Under the pieces are notes generated by a model, which made no database searches, had not been told where the DNA came from, and was given only the letters and a program-made list of their open reading frames with translations. From positions 96,711,470 through 96,775,469 of the forward strand of contig CM060175.1 in the NCBI GenBank assembly GCA_030549775.1: 64,000 bases of DNA. Reading direction: 5' to 3'. Positions 48,055-60,500 of the stretch are shown here, piece by piece. The position numbers and the translations under genes are program-made. This DNA is from Tamarix chinensis (taxonomy: Eukaryota > Streptophyta > Magnoliopsida > Caryophyllales > Tamaricaceae). Positions within the stretch are counted from its first letter, which is position 1, and each line of letters starts with the position of its first letter.

Positions 48055-48996
48055 TTAATCCGCCGTAAACTGGGTAGCTTTTTAATTGAATGTCAGAAAA
48101 TAAGCCACTGTTTTTTAGGTTGGGTTGTTAGCAGAGCACAAAATAGGGGTCCGAATTTCTGCCTTATTTTCAGCTCCTTTGTTTAGGAAGGGAGATTAGA
48201 AAAATAATGATAATAATTGGATTTTTAGTATAGATAATTATAGAAGGTGGCGATTGAAGATGATCATATATAAATTTAATGAGGTGGGGTGAGATGTTTG
48301 TGGAAAAAATATTCGAAGAAGTAGACTTATAAATATGGGGGCGAGTTATGGGTTGGGGCTCATGGAGGTCGAAAGAGGAAGGGAACGGAATGAAGAAAGA
48401 AGATAGAGCCAGAAAAAAAAGAAAGCAGCCAAAGGTGCATGATTTGATTAAAGAATTCAACGCTATTGAGCGTGTGAAAGCTGGGGTCGGTAGATCACCC
48501 ACAAGACACCCGGTCAACTCTTCATCTCATCTTCCCTCTCTCTTTTTCTCTCTCCTCAGATTGACACCTGAAGCTCGTATCCGCCAGCCTTTTGCAGTAG
48601 TTGGCTGGCTTTCTCTCGTGCATGCCTGATCACACAAGAAAAGCCTCTCCCTCGAACACCCAGATTCTAGTAAGAATAGCTTTTAAGGGCATTGCACGTG
48701 CAGCTCTGATAGTCACGTATATCTTAGGCTTCTTTCTTTTTATCTTACATAATATAATCTGTGTCTCATCCATTCAACACACAAAACTTCATTTTCACAA
48801 CGTAGGAGGATATATCTCTTATTTTAGCGGAAGAGAGAAACCCGGAGGCCGATAATGTGGCCATTTGGTTTCTTTTCAGATTACAACTTGAAACCAGCAT
48901 ATCATACAACTTAAAAACTACTCTATTGACAACGATAATGAAGAGCAGATACCTAGACATATAGAACTGCAGCGGTAAGCTACTGATATCCATTCC
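48055..48996. other. MYB80 promoter and permease 3' flank
   Basis: About 0.9 kb between the MYB80 leader and the permease stop. A plus-strand frame at 48348-48629 (93 codons, starting with a basic stretch KKEDRARKKRKQPKVHDLIK) has no recognisable family; its reality as a gene is doubtful. Confidence 0.45.
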
Positions 48997-51756
48997 TCAG
49001 CCTAATTTGGCAGTAACGAGTCCTTGAATTGACCCGGACAGTGCGAATAGATTAACTACTAATCCAACATAAACAAATGCTTTCAGAGCGATCCATGACC
49101 CACTCCAAGGTCGAATGCTCCTCTGCACAAAGTACATCTCTACTGGGAAGTATATGGTCAAGGGCCAGAATATGAGGGCTCCAATCAGACCCAAGACTTG
49201 GTTGAAGTAAGGAAAGACCATAGCGATCAGCGTCGTCGATGCGACATAACACGTTCGGAAACATAGCCTGAGTAGATTTAGTTTGAAGGATGGAAGCAAA
49301 GGGATGTTTAGCCTGTGCTGACTGTTGACGAAATCGCTTTCTGGGTACCTTTGGGCGAACCATCTGTCCACAGCGGCAAACATTGGCTGACTAAATACCT
49401 GCAGCAAAGGAGTTTTATTACTATTCCAGCAAATCAGAAAAACCATTTAGCAAGAGGGTAAACCCAAATTATATTGTTTGCACATGCCTGATATCCTCCA
49501 ATGAGATGGATGATAATGGCAGCATTGGCAAGATCGACGAGCCAATACGGCTCATAGAACCCAAATCCAGTCAACATATTTCCTGGGGTATCATTTCCAA
49601 AAGCAGCATATCCAAATCCTCCACAGAAAAGGTAGAACAGTGTTGTTATGATGATTGACATGGTTGAGGCCTTCTTCATAGTTCGTGTCTCTGATGGAGG
49701 CTTCAGGGTGTCCTGTATTTTAAGACCAGCATTTCTAGTTACAGTTTCAACAGCAGATAATAACCCATTTTGCTTTATTTCAGAGTGAGTTACCAAGCGA
49801 TTATTAGTATGGAGTGGAGGGGATGCGTGTTATAGAAAGTTCAGCAACATTTGTCTACGAACAGCCCACAATTGACCAAATACTACAGTAGATTTATACT
49901 ACATCTTATTTCATTGTAGTTTATCTGATCAGGTCATCATATGAAACGTTGCCTCGGGCAATTAAGGACATGAATACATTCAGTTTTCTGTAGGGTTTCA
50001 CGAGCAATAGATAAATAGAGCCTAGAGAAGTATTGCACACCTGTATTTCAATAAGAATCAAAGAGTAAGGATAGGCAAAAGCGACGTCTCCAATTGCTTG
50101 TGCAATTAGCCATACTTTGTCCATTACAGTATTAGTTGGTACTCCATAAACAGACCCCTTAACCACACCATTTCCTGCAATTATTCAACCAAAAGTTGCA
50201 GGCTGCTCGTTAATCCCTCTCTCTATATATAATTACTATTATTATTATTATTATTATTAAAGAACTCCGGCCTTTCTCAAGTTCAAAACAAGAGGAATTT
50301 TCTTTTTTTTTTTTCAATTTGGGATCAAGACAGACAGGCTGACAGACGGCCTAACCTATTACTTTAGCAAGGCCAAGGCCAAGGCCAATGAAAGAATAAG
50401 TAAAGGACATGAAAGCTGCTACAACAGACAGCCAATCAATGTCGTGCATATTTGGTATCTGAGACATCAAAAGCTCAATAATACCAAACACAAGCATATA
50501 ATAAGTATCCCCAAACTGACATGCTGCTTTGTGTCCCTTATCGTGAAAGCAATTTGATTCCTGAATCGCCCTGCCAACCAGAAAACCATTAAGGCTCACA
50601 AATAACATGTCATGACAAGGAACCCTCTGGAGAAAACTTTCACCTGCTCTATTCATGGCTACAGGCTGATAGTTAATAATATAGGATAATATAAAGTACC
50701 CATACGGTGGTGATTATTTTTCCACTTCAACCCAAGCCTTGATTGGAGCTAATTCAATTATTAATTTTTTTTATATAAATAATTACTTTTGTTTGAAAAA
50801 AAAAACTTTTTACCTTAAAAAATTTTGCAATCACTTTTTTAAATTAGTTCCAAAATCCAAAGAAGCTGATATCCAATCAAATTAAATTTCCTTAATAAGG
50901 CGATTACGATGACGATCAATTATAAGTTTACCTCATACTGATAGCAGAAGTGACTGTATAAGCGATACCAATCCCATACAAACTTATATGTACAAATAAC
51001 CCACATGCCCATCCCATCTTTTCACCTGAAATATCAAACAACCAAGGATTTAAAAAAAAAAAAATTCACGTAATTGCCATCATCATCATCTTAAATCTTA
51101 GTTCCATATCTGGAAAACACACACACAATCAGCTCGCTGGGCTTGCGCTAACCGAACTAATAAAAAAAAAGAAAAAAAAAGAAGGAAAAAAAAACAGCGC
51201 CTACTAATTAGCTTTCAGTAGTACAGTAGATCGGAGGAGACATACCTAAACTCGTTCGAACAGCATCAAGGTATGAAGGATGCCTTCGAGGGCCATATTC
51301 AGGATGAGGAGAGCGGTAACAGTCGCAGAGAAGTAAGGCAGAGAGTAAGGTAATGGAAGCAAAAAGAACCATAGCCAATGGGCCAGCAATCCATCCTAAT
51401 TGGGACAGACTCCATGCTAGTGACAACACCCCTGAACCTATCACTCCAGTTAATATATGAGCTGCTGCCGTCCATAACGTTCCTAAAATTCACATTCCAA
51501 AAAAACAAAAATACAACAAAAAAATAAATAAAGGCGTAGGTTAGGGTTATTTGATTATAACGGTAAACATGGATTAGTCGAAACATGGACAATCAAAAGT
51601 CGATCAGAAACTCGGAAGCGAGGATTAAAAGAAAATAATAATAATAATAATAATAATAATTGAAATACCGGTTCTCTTGGTATGATCAAGTGATTCATCA
51701 TCGGATTGTTCTTTTGGTAGCAATGCAGTCTTGAAATCTTTATCTACTTCTCCCAT
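48997..51756 (-). CDS. Amino acid permease, AAP family (AAP7-like)
   Basis: AAP proteins are plasma-membrane proton/amino-acid symporters of the AAAP superfamily. Exons on the minus strand: 51756-51669, 51482-51246, 51025-50932, 50570-50356, 50174-50041, 49712-49488, 49398-48997, giving 464 residues, normal for the family. The cytosolic N-terminus (residues 1-29, MGEVDKDFKTALLPKE...) is followed by the family hallmark GTLWTAAAHILTGVIGSGVL at 30-49. About ten to eleven hydrophobic segments follow. Other conserved blocks are YSFIGLGLGLAKVIG, FAYPYSLILIEIQDTLKPPS, FGYAAFGNDTPGNMLTGFGF, and YFPVEMYFVQ near the end; it finishes GLVTAKLG. GTLW and the tail favour AAP7 over AAP1-6, but family-level naming is safer. 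Intron 6 has a GC donor. No inactivating change is seen. Confidence 0.94.
49399..49487 (-). other. GC-AG intron (permease intron 6)
   Basis: The minus-strand exon ends GGATATCAG and the intron starts GCATGT, ending TGCTGCAG. Only the GC donor keeps frame and the conserved join GGYQ|VFSQP. The donor is weaker than the usual GCAAGT. Confidence 0.85.
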
Positions 51757-54700
51757 AATTTCAACGGAGAAACTAGATTGCTTAATTTGATTTGATAGGG
51801 GGGAAAAAGAAGAAGAATGCTAAACTCAGCTACGTCTCTCCGCACCAACGTTCAACGGCGTACCACCACCGATCGATTGATTTCAGAGTATCAAGATTTC
51901 CGTGTCCAGGTAAGTTTGCTGCGCTCTTATAATATTTAGATATAATGCGCGGGCCGCACCATCATATGATACGATATGTGGTCGTGGCTATATATAAAAA
52001 TAATGTAAGCCCCGTTCTTTAATTAAAGTAAGTGTCTGTAATATTTGGAGCGGCGAAATGACAGCCTCAGTTTTTTTTTTTATACTAATAACTCTTAAAG
52101 GACTTTACTTTATACATTATAGTTCATACTTTATAAAAGTTGATTTGATATGTCCTATCCGACATGATATATATAAAATCTGATATGATATAATTAAATA
52201 AATTTATTAATTTGATCTAAATTAAATTTTTTATAAAATTAATTTGATATGATACGGATCCATATATAAGAAATTTAGGCCGATATAAATCTAATCCGAT
52301 CACAACTTGTAACCCAATATCAACCTGACTAATTATCAATCCGACTCACCACCAACCTGATATATTATCAATCAGACCCGACCCGACCCGATTCGACGAA
52401 ACCAAATTCAATATTAATCGGTTATAATTATAAAAAAGATACATATATCTTATTATTTATTTAAAAATTTTAAAAATATATTATTAATTAAATTTTATTT
52501 ATTTTTCTTACTTTTATTATAAACTTACTTATTCACCAATAATATTCTAATTTTACCCATTTTTTTTGGCAACACACAACATTATAAAGCTATAATAATA
52601 AACAAATAAAAATTAATAACACATTATTAATCACATGCTTATATGAAGTTAAACTTAATACTTGCTTACGAGATTAATGATTTAGATTAATTTTGGTGGT
52701 CAATGTCTGATTCGACTCAAATCTAAAGTGATTCGATTTAATATTAGCTCGACTCGAATTCAACCCGATCCATCAAAACCTAAAAAGATCTAATTCGTCA
52801 AGTTAACCTAAACCTGATCCATTAAATTAACTCGAACATAAAATTACCTGAATACGAGATTTCTTAGCCCAATCCCGACTCGATGGGGATATAAAAGGAA
52901 CGGGTTCAGGGTGGGTACGTCTATACTCATTTTCATATCCGTATCTTAATCCGTACCCATAGCATTTTGTTTGTGTTTCATGTAACAATATTTGCCCCTC
53001 CCCCCACCCCTAAATGCATTGAAGAAGCGGTAGCTGATTTATGTAAGGAGTTAGAATTTAAGATGTCCCATAATAATATCTATAGATAGAATTTTATCGA
53101 TTTAGGCGGCACTTATTTAGAGTATTGATCTCCGATTTGTATAAACATATGTTATAATGTTATTTGAAAAGTAAGGAAGAGTTGATAGCGAATTTTATTA
53201 GTAATATTTTAATTAGAAAATTATTTTAAATTAGTTATTTTTTTTACTTTGAAAATTTATTATTATATTATTTTTTAATTAAGAATGTAATTGTAATATT
53301 AAAAAAAATATTTATTATTTCATAAAATAGAATATAGATTATTAAAAAAATTATTTATAAAACAGGAAAAATATTGTTTATGCTTATTTATCATATTTAT
53401 GAAACAAAAAAGCTAATTCCCAATAAGCTAACAAAACGTCAGTACTTTAAACTTCTTCTAAAAGTTGTAAGTTGTAACTTTTGCTAAAAATAGGCAGACG
53501 AAAAGATCCTAGTACTAATTTGCAAGAGATTCTATTGGACCGGTGAACCTAAAAAGCCTATGATGAATTCTTATACGTCGTTCGATTGGCCGGTTCTCAC
53601 ACTCGTCCAGAACTTTCGGGGAAGAGCTCCAGACTCCAGAGTCTTCTACGTGACACTACACGATCACTCACTTTCGAGTGAGTCATGTACTCATGTGCAA
53701 AGTGCAGACTTGCAAATACACAGCACGACAAAATCAGAGGCGTTGATTAACCAGCGGACAAAATTAATAAACGCCAGCCCAGCCCCAGCCGGTCCTTTTT
53801 CATGCGCTCCGTACTAAGTTCTAGTTTCATCGTTGTCGCTGTTCTAGTTTCTTCGAACAGAATCGACGTTGCTTTATAATTATAGGTGTGCGTTGATGGC
53901 AATTAGTGGATAAATAGGCGTAGCTCATATGCGAAATTATTGAAAATTGATCCACACACCTGTTCTTTTTTTTTATTAATTAAAAAAGAGGAAGTTATTA
54001 TCCTTTCACATCAAAAAATAATGCTATTTTTTAAAATTATATATTATAATAAAAAAATGTAATAAAAATAATTTTAAAATTACGATTACATTTTTTATTA
54101 GAATATATTAAAAGTTTTTATATATATATATATATATAATTAAAAAAAAGTGAGGATAAAAATAAAGTAGGCTTTAATTTTTCTAAAATAATTTTTATAA
54201 TATAAAAATTTAATGATATAATGAGTTTTTTATTTATAAGATTTTAGAAAATAGACTTTAATTTTTTATTTATCCAAATATAATCTATTATTAAATAAAA
54301 ATATAATTATTATATTTATATTCAAAATAAATTTTATCATACTTTTTGTATAACTTTTATAAATATATATTAAAGAATAATGACGATCGAACTTTACTTT
54401 CTAAATCCATAAGAGTTTTCTTTCCTTGTGCTTTGAAGGACATAATTAAAAGTTGCTATTATGAACCTCATGTGAATATCGGACTGTCATATTCATACGA
54501 CGTAACTAGGAGTGCGTGTAACACAATTCAAACTTCTTCCCACCATAAACCACTTCTACTAAATTATAGCAACACTTAATTTTACATTTTCTCCGATTCT
54601 TGGTTTAAATTACGGCTTTCTCCATTTGTTTGCTTTGGTCCTGAATTACTTGAGTACACACCTGAAGTTGTTACGGAGTAAAAATGTCCAATGATTTTGC

Positions 54701-54888
54701 TGGCCACCCGAGGCCGCAAACAATTGGGCGTGTCATTAATTTCAGCTCTGCATGTAACCTCTCGTTCTTTTGTCATAGAGATATGGGGTTCGATCATTGC
54801 CTTCGTGGATGATACAGCGAAGCAGTATCTTACTCTTATCACCTCTCCCAGAGTGCTTTTGGCATCCGTTAAAATTGCTTATCACAAC
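51757..54888. other. Permease upstream region and intergenic DNA
   Basis: The first few hundred bases presumably hold the permease promoter; no clear element can be fixed. A degenerate GACCCGACCC/ACCTGATCC-rich repeat lies at about 52370-52870, similar in type to 26920-27290. An (AT)n run lies near 54119-54138. The short frames have no recognisable motif. Confidence 0.5.
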
Positions 54889-57175
54889 CACTAGTACAGC
54901 AATTGACATAAACGACTATTATCTTATATTTTATTGTCTAATAAAAAAAACCGCAAAGTTGATATTTTATGGTATTTTAAACAAAGAGTATACACGATAA
55001 TTTTATTCTACAACTGTCGTGTATACTCTTAACGAGAAATATAGATAAAAAAAATATATACATAATATTTCTAAATTAAAACCGTTGTATATGCTATTTT
55101 TTATATTCCAAAAAAAATTATAAAAAAAATAGCATATATATAGTGGTTACGGAGCAAAACTGTCGTGCATACTCTTAGTGAGACAATACTTTTTAGAAGG
55201 ATATACTAAGCAGTTTTGTTCTATAACATGGCATATATACTCTTATTTTTCCTTTTTTTTTAATAAAGAAAATAGTATACAAAGTGGTTTTAACCTAGAA
55301 CCATTGTGTATACTCTTTTTTCCCTTTTTTTTTTGTACTTAGTCACTCTTTAACCTATAATAGCTTTCAATATATATGATGTTGTTGTACATATCTATAC
55401 ACTATATGCTGTTAGTTTTTAAGTTGATATGTATTATGGAGATAAAAAATCGTTTACTAGATATATTATCAACCCATTTCTTAAAACATAGTATATAAAT
55501 GAAATAAATAGTATTGTAGAAATTTTGGTATTGTTACCAGTGTAAATGTTATTGTGGTGTATATGTATTCCTGGTATGTTGGTAGTTCTTGCTTGACTTG
55601 ATTGATATTGTCAAATTCCCCATTTTTTGTTTTTAATTTAGGGGCTAGATTTTACTTATTTATTGTTATGGTTTGTAAGTGAATACATGCAAGTAGGTTA
55701 TTTAGAGAATATATAGACAGTGTTCAAAACTTTCTTAAGATAATCGTTGAGTATTCAAAACATCCTTTGCGGATAGATTGTCCACGTGTAGATTGTGCAA
55801 ATATGATAAGAAGAGGGGTAAATGAGATATGAGATCATCTCATTATCCTTGAAATTAATAAGAGTTATACTAGATAGATATGGTATGAACAACCACTTCT
55901 TAATGAACCTAGTGTGGTTGATGCAAATGATTTTGGTTACATGGAGGATCTGACCAACAATGTTGAAGAATATTTTAAAGACCATCTAAAAATATTTGAA
56001 AAGTTGGAAAATGATTCAAAGACAACTTTTTATGATAGTTGTATTAAATTTATAAAATTATCCGTCATGTTATGACTATACAACTTGAAGGCAGATATTG
56101 AATGGAGCAATAAAAGCTTCATTTCTCTTCCTATGCTCTTGAAAGAGATGCTTCCGGAGGATAACGTGCTTCCTTCCTGTACTTATGAAGCTAAGAAGAT
56201 TTTGTACTTTATGGGTTTGAATTATGAAAATATTCATATTTATTCGAACGATTGCATTTTATACCGTAATGAAAATGCATTGTTAGATAGTTTTTTTTAG
56301 TGTCAAATGTCACGATACAAGAGGACTAATATTCCTAATAAAGTGTTATGATACTTTACAATTATACCACGATTTCGGTGCATGTTTTGTAATGAGGAAA
56401 ATGTAGATAATCTTATATGGTATGTGAAGAAAGAATTTCTGATGATAAGTTTATACACCTAGTAGATTCTCCTTAATGGAAGATTATTAATTTTGTATAC
56501 CCTAACTTTGGAAGCGAAGCTAGAAACTTGTGGGTTGCACTCTATTCATACGTAATGAACTCTTTTAATGGAAACACCAACTATTGTTTATGACTTGTTA
56601 TTTTGGTGATCTACAATCTTCCCCCATCATTATGCATAAAGAGGAAATGGATGATGTTATCATTACTTATATTTGATCCATATCAATTGGGTAATGATAT
56701 TGATGCTTATTTGGCTCCACTTATTGATGAATTAAAGTACATGTGGGATCACGGTGTTGAAGTAGTTGATACACAAAGCTAAGAGTATTTTAACATGAGA
56801 GCGATGCTATTTTATACCATAAATGATTTTCTTGTTTATAGTAATAGCTTTGGTTATAGTATGCACGGACACTATGCATGCCCAATTTGTAAAGATAACA
56901 TAAAATTTTTTCAGCTACCAAAGAGTATGAAGATTGCTTATCTTGGACATCATAGATTATTGCCTATAAATCATCATTATTGTAGGCAAATACGATATTT
57001 TAATGGAACATTTGAAGAAGAAAGATCTTCGAATCCTCTCATTGGATTTCAAGTATATGATAAGTAAAAGACTTGAATATGACTTTCGAAAAAAAAAACA
57101 ATAAGAAAGCAATCCCTTCAAATAGGTGGAAGAAAATGTCAATCTTCTTTAACCTTCCATATTGGAAGAACTTAC
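54889..57175 (+). mobile_element. CACTA transposon remnant, truncated by an LTR insertion
   Basis: A CACTA-type end (CACTAGTACAG) begins at 54889. Next comes a subterminal region (54980-55330) with many diverged direct and inverted copies of a motif like GTCGTGTATACTCTT, as in CACTA subterminal arrays. The transposase remnant then follows in the same direction. The element is cut at 57175 by an LTR; its other end is not in the window. Confidence 0.6.
55740..57175 (+). pseudogene. CACTA TNP2-type transposase, N-terminal part, broken
   Basis: A transposase-associated segment (KHPLRIDCPRVDCANMIRRG, about 55755-55815) comes first. It is followed by the TNP2 N-terminal region (56085-56300: LLKEMLPEDNVLPSCTYEAK, NYENIHIYSNDCILYRNE). 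The TNP2 core (56795-57067) has MRAMLFYTINDFLVYSN, HYACPICKD and YLGHHRLLPINHHYCRQ. Finally RWKKMSIFFNLPYWKNLL ends exactly where the LTR begins. Stops and frameshifts lie between the blocks, and the rest of TNP2 is absent from the window. Confidence 0.8.
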
Positions 57176-57551
57176 TGTAACACTCAAAAATTCACTATAT
57201 ATATATTTTTAAAACGGAAGCAAGTAAATTATATTAGAACCTGTGAATTTTGGAAATGTTACCGCTACACTTAGTACCAGACCGGTTCACTCCTATCGTT
57301 CCAATACCAAGTGCTAAGGCTAAAAAGGATATTTGTTAAACTTAATCAGTACTTAAACTAAGAGTTCATAAAAAGAACTAGAAGGATCATAACATAGAAA
57401 TCAGAGTACGCGTAAAGAGTTTACATTTCCCAAAGTATGAAATCAAAGTTCCTTGAAAGGAATAATGTCTACACGATAAAGTTTAATTATGGAAAATCCA
57501 ATACATGAAAGAAATAACAGGAGGGAATAAAGTAACATAGAGAGAGCATCC
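57176..57551 (-). mobile_element. Outer (older) long LTR, first part
   Basis: Starts TGTAACACTCAAAAATTCAC and is homologous to the start of the inner LTR at 57552. It is inserted in the CACTA transposase after CTTAC, and is itself split by the inner LTR. It continues at 62058. Confidence 0.7.
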
Positions 57552-60500
57552 TGTAACACCCCAAAATTCACTAAATTTTTTTTTCTTAAAAGCGGAAGCA
57601 ATTAAATTAGAAGCACTGAAAACCTATGAATTCTGGAAATGTTACCGCCACACTTAGTACCAAACCGGTTCTCTCCGACCGTTCCAGTACCAAGTGCTAA
57701 GGCTAAGAAAAGAAATAATCAATACAATTCAATTTCCAAATAAGCATTAAACGGTTGTAAAAAAAATCAGAGTACGCATCAAGAAATGTAATTCATTTCC
57801 AAACGAGAATTAAACTTACAACCGATAAAAGATTAACAAAAAGAATTAGAGTCATATAAAGACTATAATATGGCCACAACTCTCTTGAATCTCGAGCCAA
57901 ACATGCTCAACATTTAGCCCCAACTGATGTCTCGCCCACCTGCACAAATCAGAAGGGCATACTACTCGTGGGAATGAGCATCACCCATAAAAAGGGTGAT
58001 CAGTACGCTACGTACTGAGTAAGGTAACCGAGTACTAAGGCCAACACATAAGCACATAAAATCATGCATAATAATAAAAGGACATAACCATCATCATGTC
58101 ATAATATCGACCAATCATTCAGGTACATACATAAAGGCCCAATCATAGTCCAGATTAATTACTTAATTAATCTTTTATCGGAATTCGATACACATCATAT
58201 CTTTTTATCAAATCCATGCGAAAATGGAAGCCCCCACTATTATAGCCGGTGGATCGGAGGCGCATAGGGTATCATACCCTAACCACTATTATAGCCGGTG
58301 GATCGGATACACATAGGACTACGCGTCCTAACCACTATCCTAACCGGTGGATCGGTTGGCTCCGGCACGCATGGTGTTCCACTGTAAGTAATTAGTATCT
58401 TTTAGGCATTTTAGCAAAACTCTAGTTTGCGGTTGTTGAGCTCGGGAACCCCCACTATTATAACCGGTGGATCGGTTACGCATAGGATATCATGTCCTAA
58501 CCACTATTATAGCCGGTGGATCGGTCACACATAGGGTAAACACCCTAACCACTATTCCGAACCGGTGGATCGGTTGGTCCCGTCTCAACGATCTTCCACT
58601 TTAAGTAATTAGTGTCTTAAGTATTTTATTCCAAGCTTTCACCATAGACATGCACGAATCATTCCCTTCAACACATATCCCCCAAGTCCACTCCATATCT
58701 CAATCTAGGGTTATCCCGAAACCCTAATTCAGGCCTCAGTGGCCCATCTCACTCCACCTCACACAACCCAAATCATTTTAACACTCCACACACCACAACT
58801 CATAAATAACATCCTCATAATTACACTTTAATTCCCAAGTGTATATGATACCACCAAGGCTCCCAACAACCACAACAAACCCTAACTCGGTTTCCTACGT
58901 ACCCATATAATGCTCCATGTACTATTTCCATCCAAAGTATTCAACCCCTCAACAACGCTTATATTACTTTCCTCACAATCCCAAATCAACGTTCATACGC
59001 AAATTTCACTCCCATGCATCCATTATACGTCCCATGCCAATCCTTAATACCATGATGTAACCATTAATACCACCATGCAACCCTAATACCACCATGAAAT
59101 CATTAATACCACCATACAAACCCTAATACCACCATGCAACTATTAAAACCACCATGTAAACCTTAATACCTTCGTTATACAGAACCCTAAATTCAACCCA
59201 CATAAAACTAAAGATCCATCCATACCAAACCCTAGATTAAAACCATAGAAAACCCAAAGATTTGTCCATACCTTACAATTGATTATATTCTCCCATTCAT
59301 AATCACAAATTAGATTTTTCCATACAAGACCATAAGTTAGATTCTCCCACATAAAATCATAAATCAGAATCTCCCGAGCAAAACCATAAATTAGATTCCA
59401 CCAAACAAATCATAAACTAGATTCTCCCAATCAAATCATAAGTTAGATTCTCTCACATAAAATCATAAATTAGAATCTCACAAGTAAAACCATAAATCGG
59501 ATTCTACCAGACAAATCACAAATTAGATTCTCCCAAATAATATTATAAATGAGATTCTCCCAATTAAATCATAAATTAGATTCTTCCTCACGAATAATAA
59601 TTTGATTCTCCCATATAACATCTTAGATTTCATTCTTCCAAATAAAACCATGCAATAGATTATTCCTCATAAATTCATAAAATTAGGTCAACTCACTTCC
59701 CTTAGTCAACTTCCTTCCCCATCCTCCTTTTTCATCCTTTCTCCCACATAAAATCATATCAACATCCTCACATGCATGTCTTACAGGGTCATACACAAAT
59801 AATACACATGCCATACAAAAGCATACTTCAACTCCATGTCATATCATATACGGCATAATTAATAATCATAAACATAGAATGCATAGCATATGAATCACAC
59901 AATGCACATTAGCACATAAAAGGCCTTAGCACCCCTTACCTAAAACGACACCGGTCTTGGAGTACGTTCCTACGCCTCCTTAGGGCTTAGACCAAATAAT
60001 AACATATGAATAAAATAACCTTAACAAAATTCTAACTTTGCTAAAGACATAAAATAATAGAGATATTATAACCTTGATAATATAGGGTTAAAGACTTTAT
60101 CCTAATAATAATAATGATACTAATATAGTAATAGCTAAGATACTAAAATAATGTAACAACAATATAATAAGTGTAATAATAATAACAAAACTAATGGTAA
60201 AGTATTTGTAATATTAATTACAGAATAATAATAATGGTAATTCGAAATAATAAAAATACTAATAATAACAATAATTATAATAACACCTTAATATTATTAA
60301 TTAAGATAATGAAAATAATAATAATACTTATAATAATGACAAAATCGAATTAAAGTATATTAGAGCTTCAGACCCTGCAGAAATAATAATCAAAACATTA
60401 ATACTAATAATAATATTAATAACACAATAATAGAAATAATAATAAAAGTAATAGTAATCTATTTCAAATAATTGAAATAAATTAAATTAAGGATTTATAA

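Noticed and set aside
57176..57551. A tandem duplication of the LTR start as a simple local repeat
   Set aside because: The perfect CATCC duplication and resumed homology at 62058 are better explained by insertion into an older LTR.
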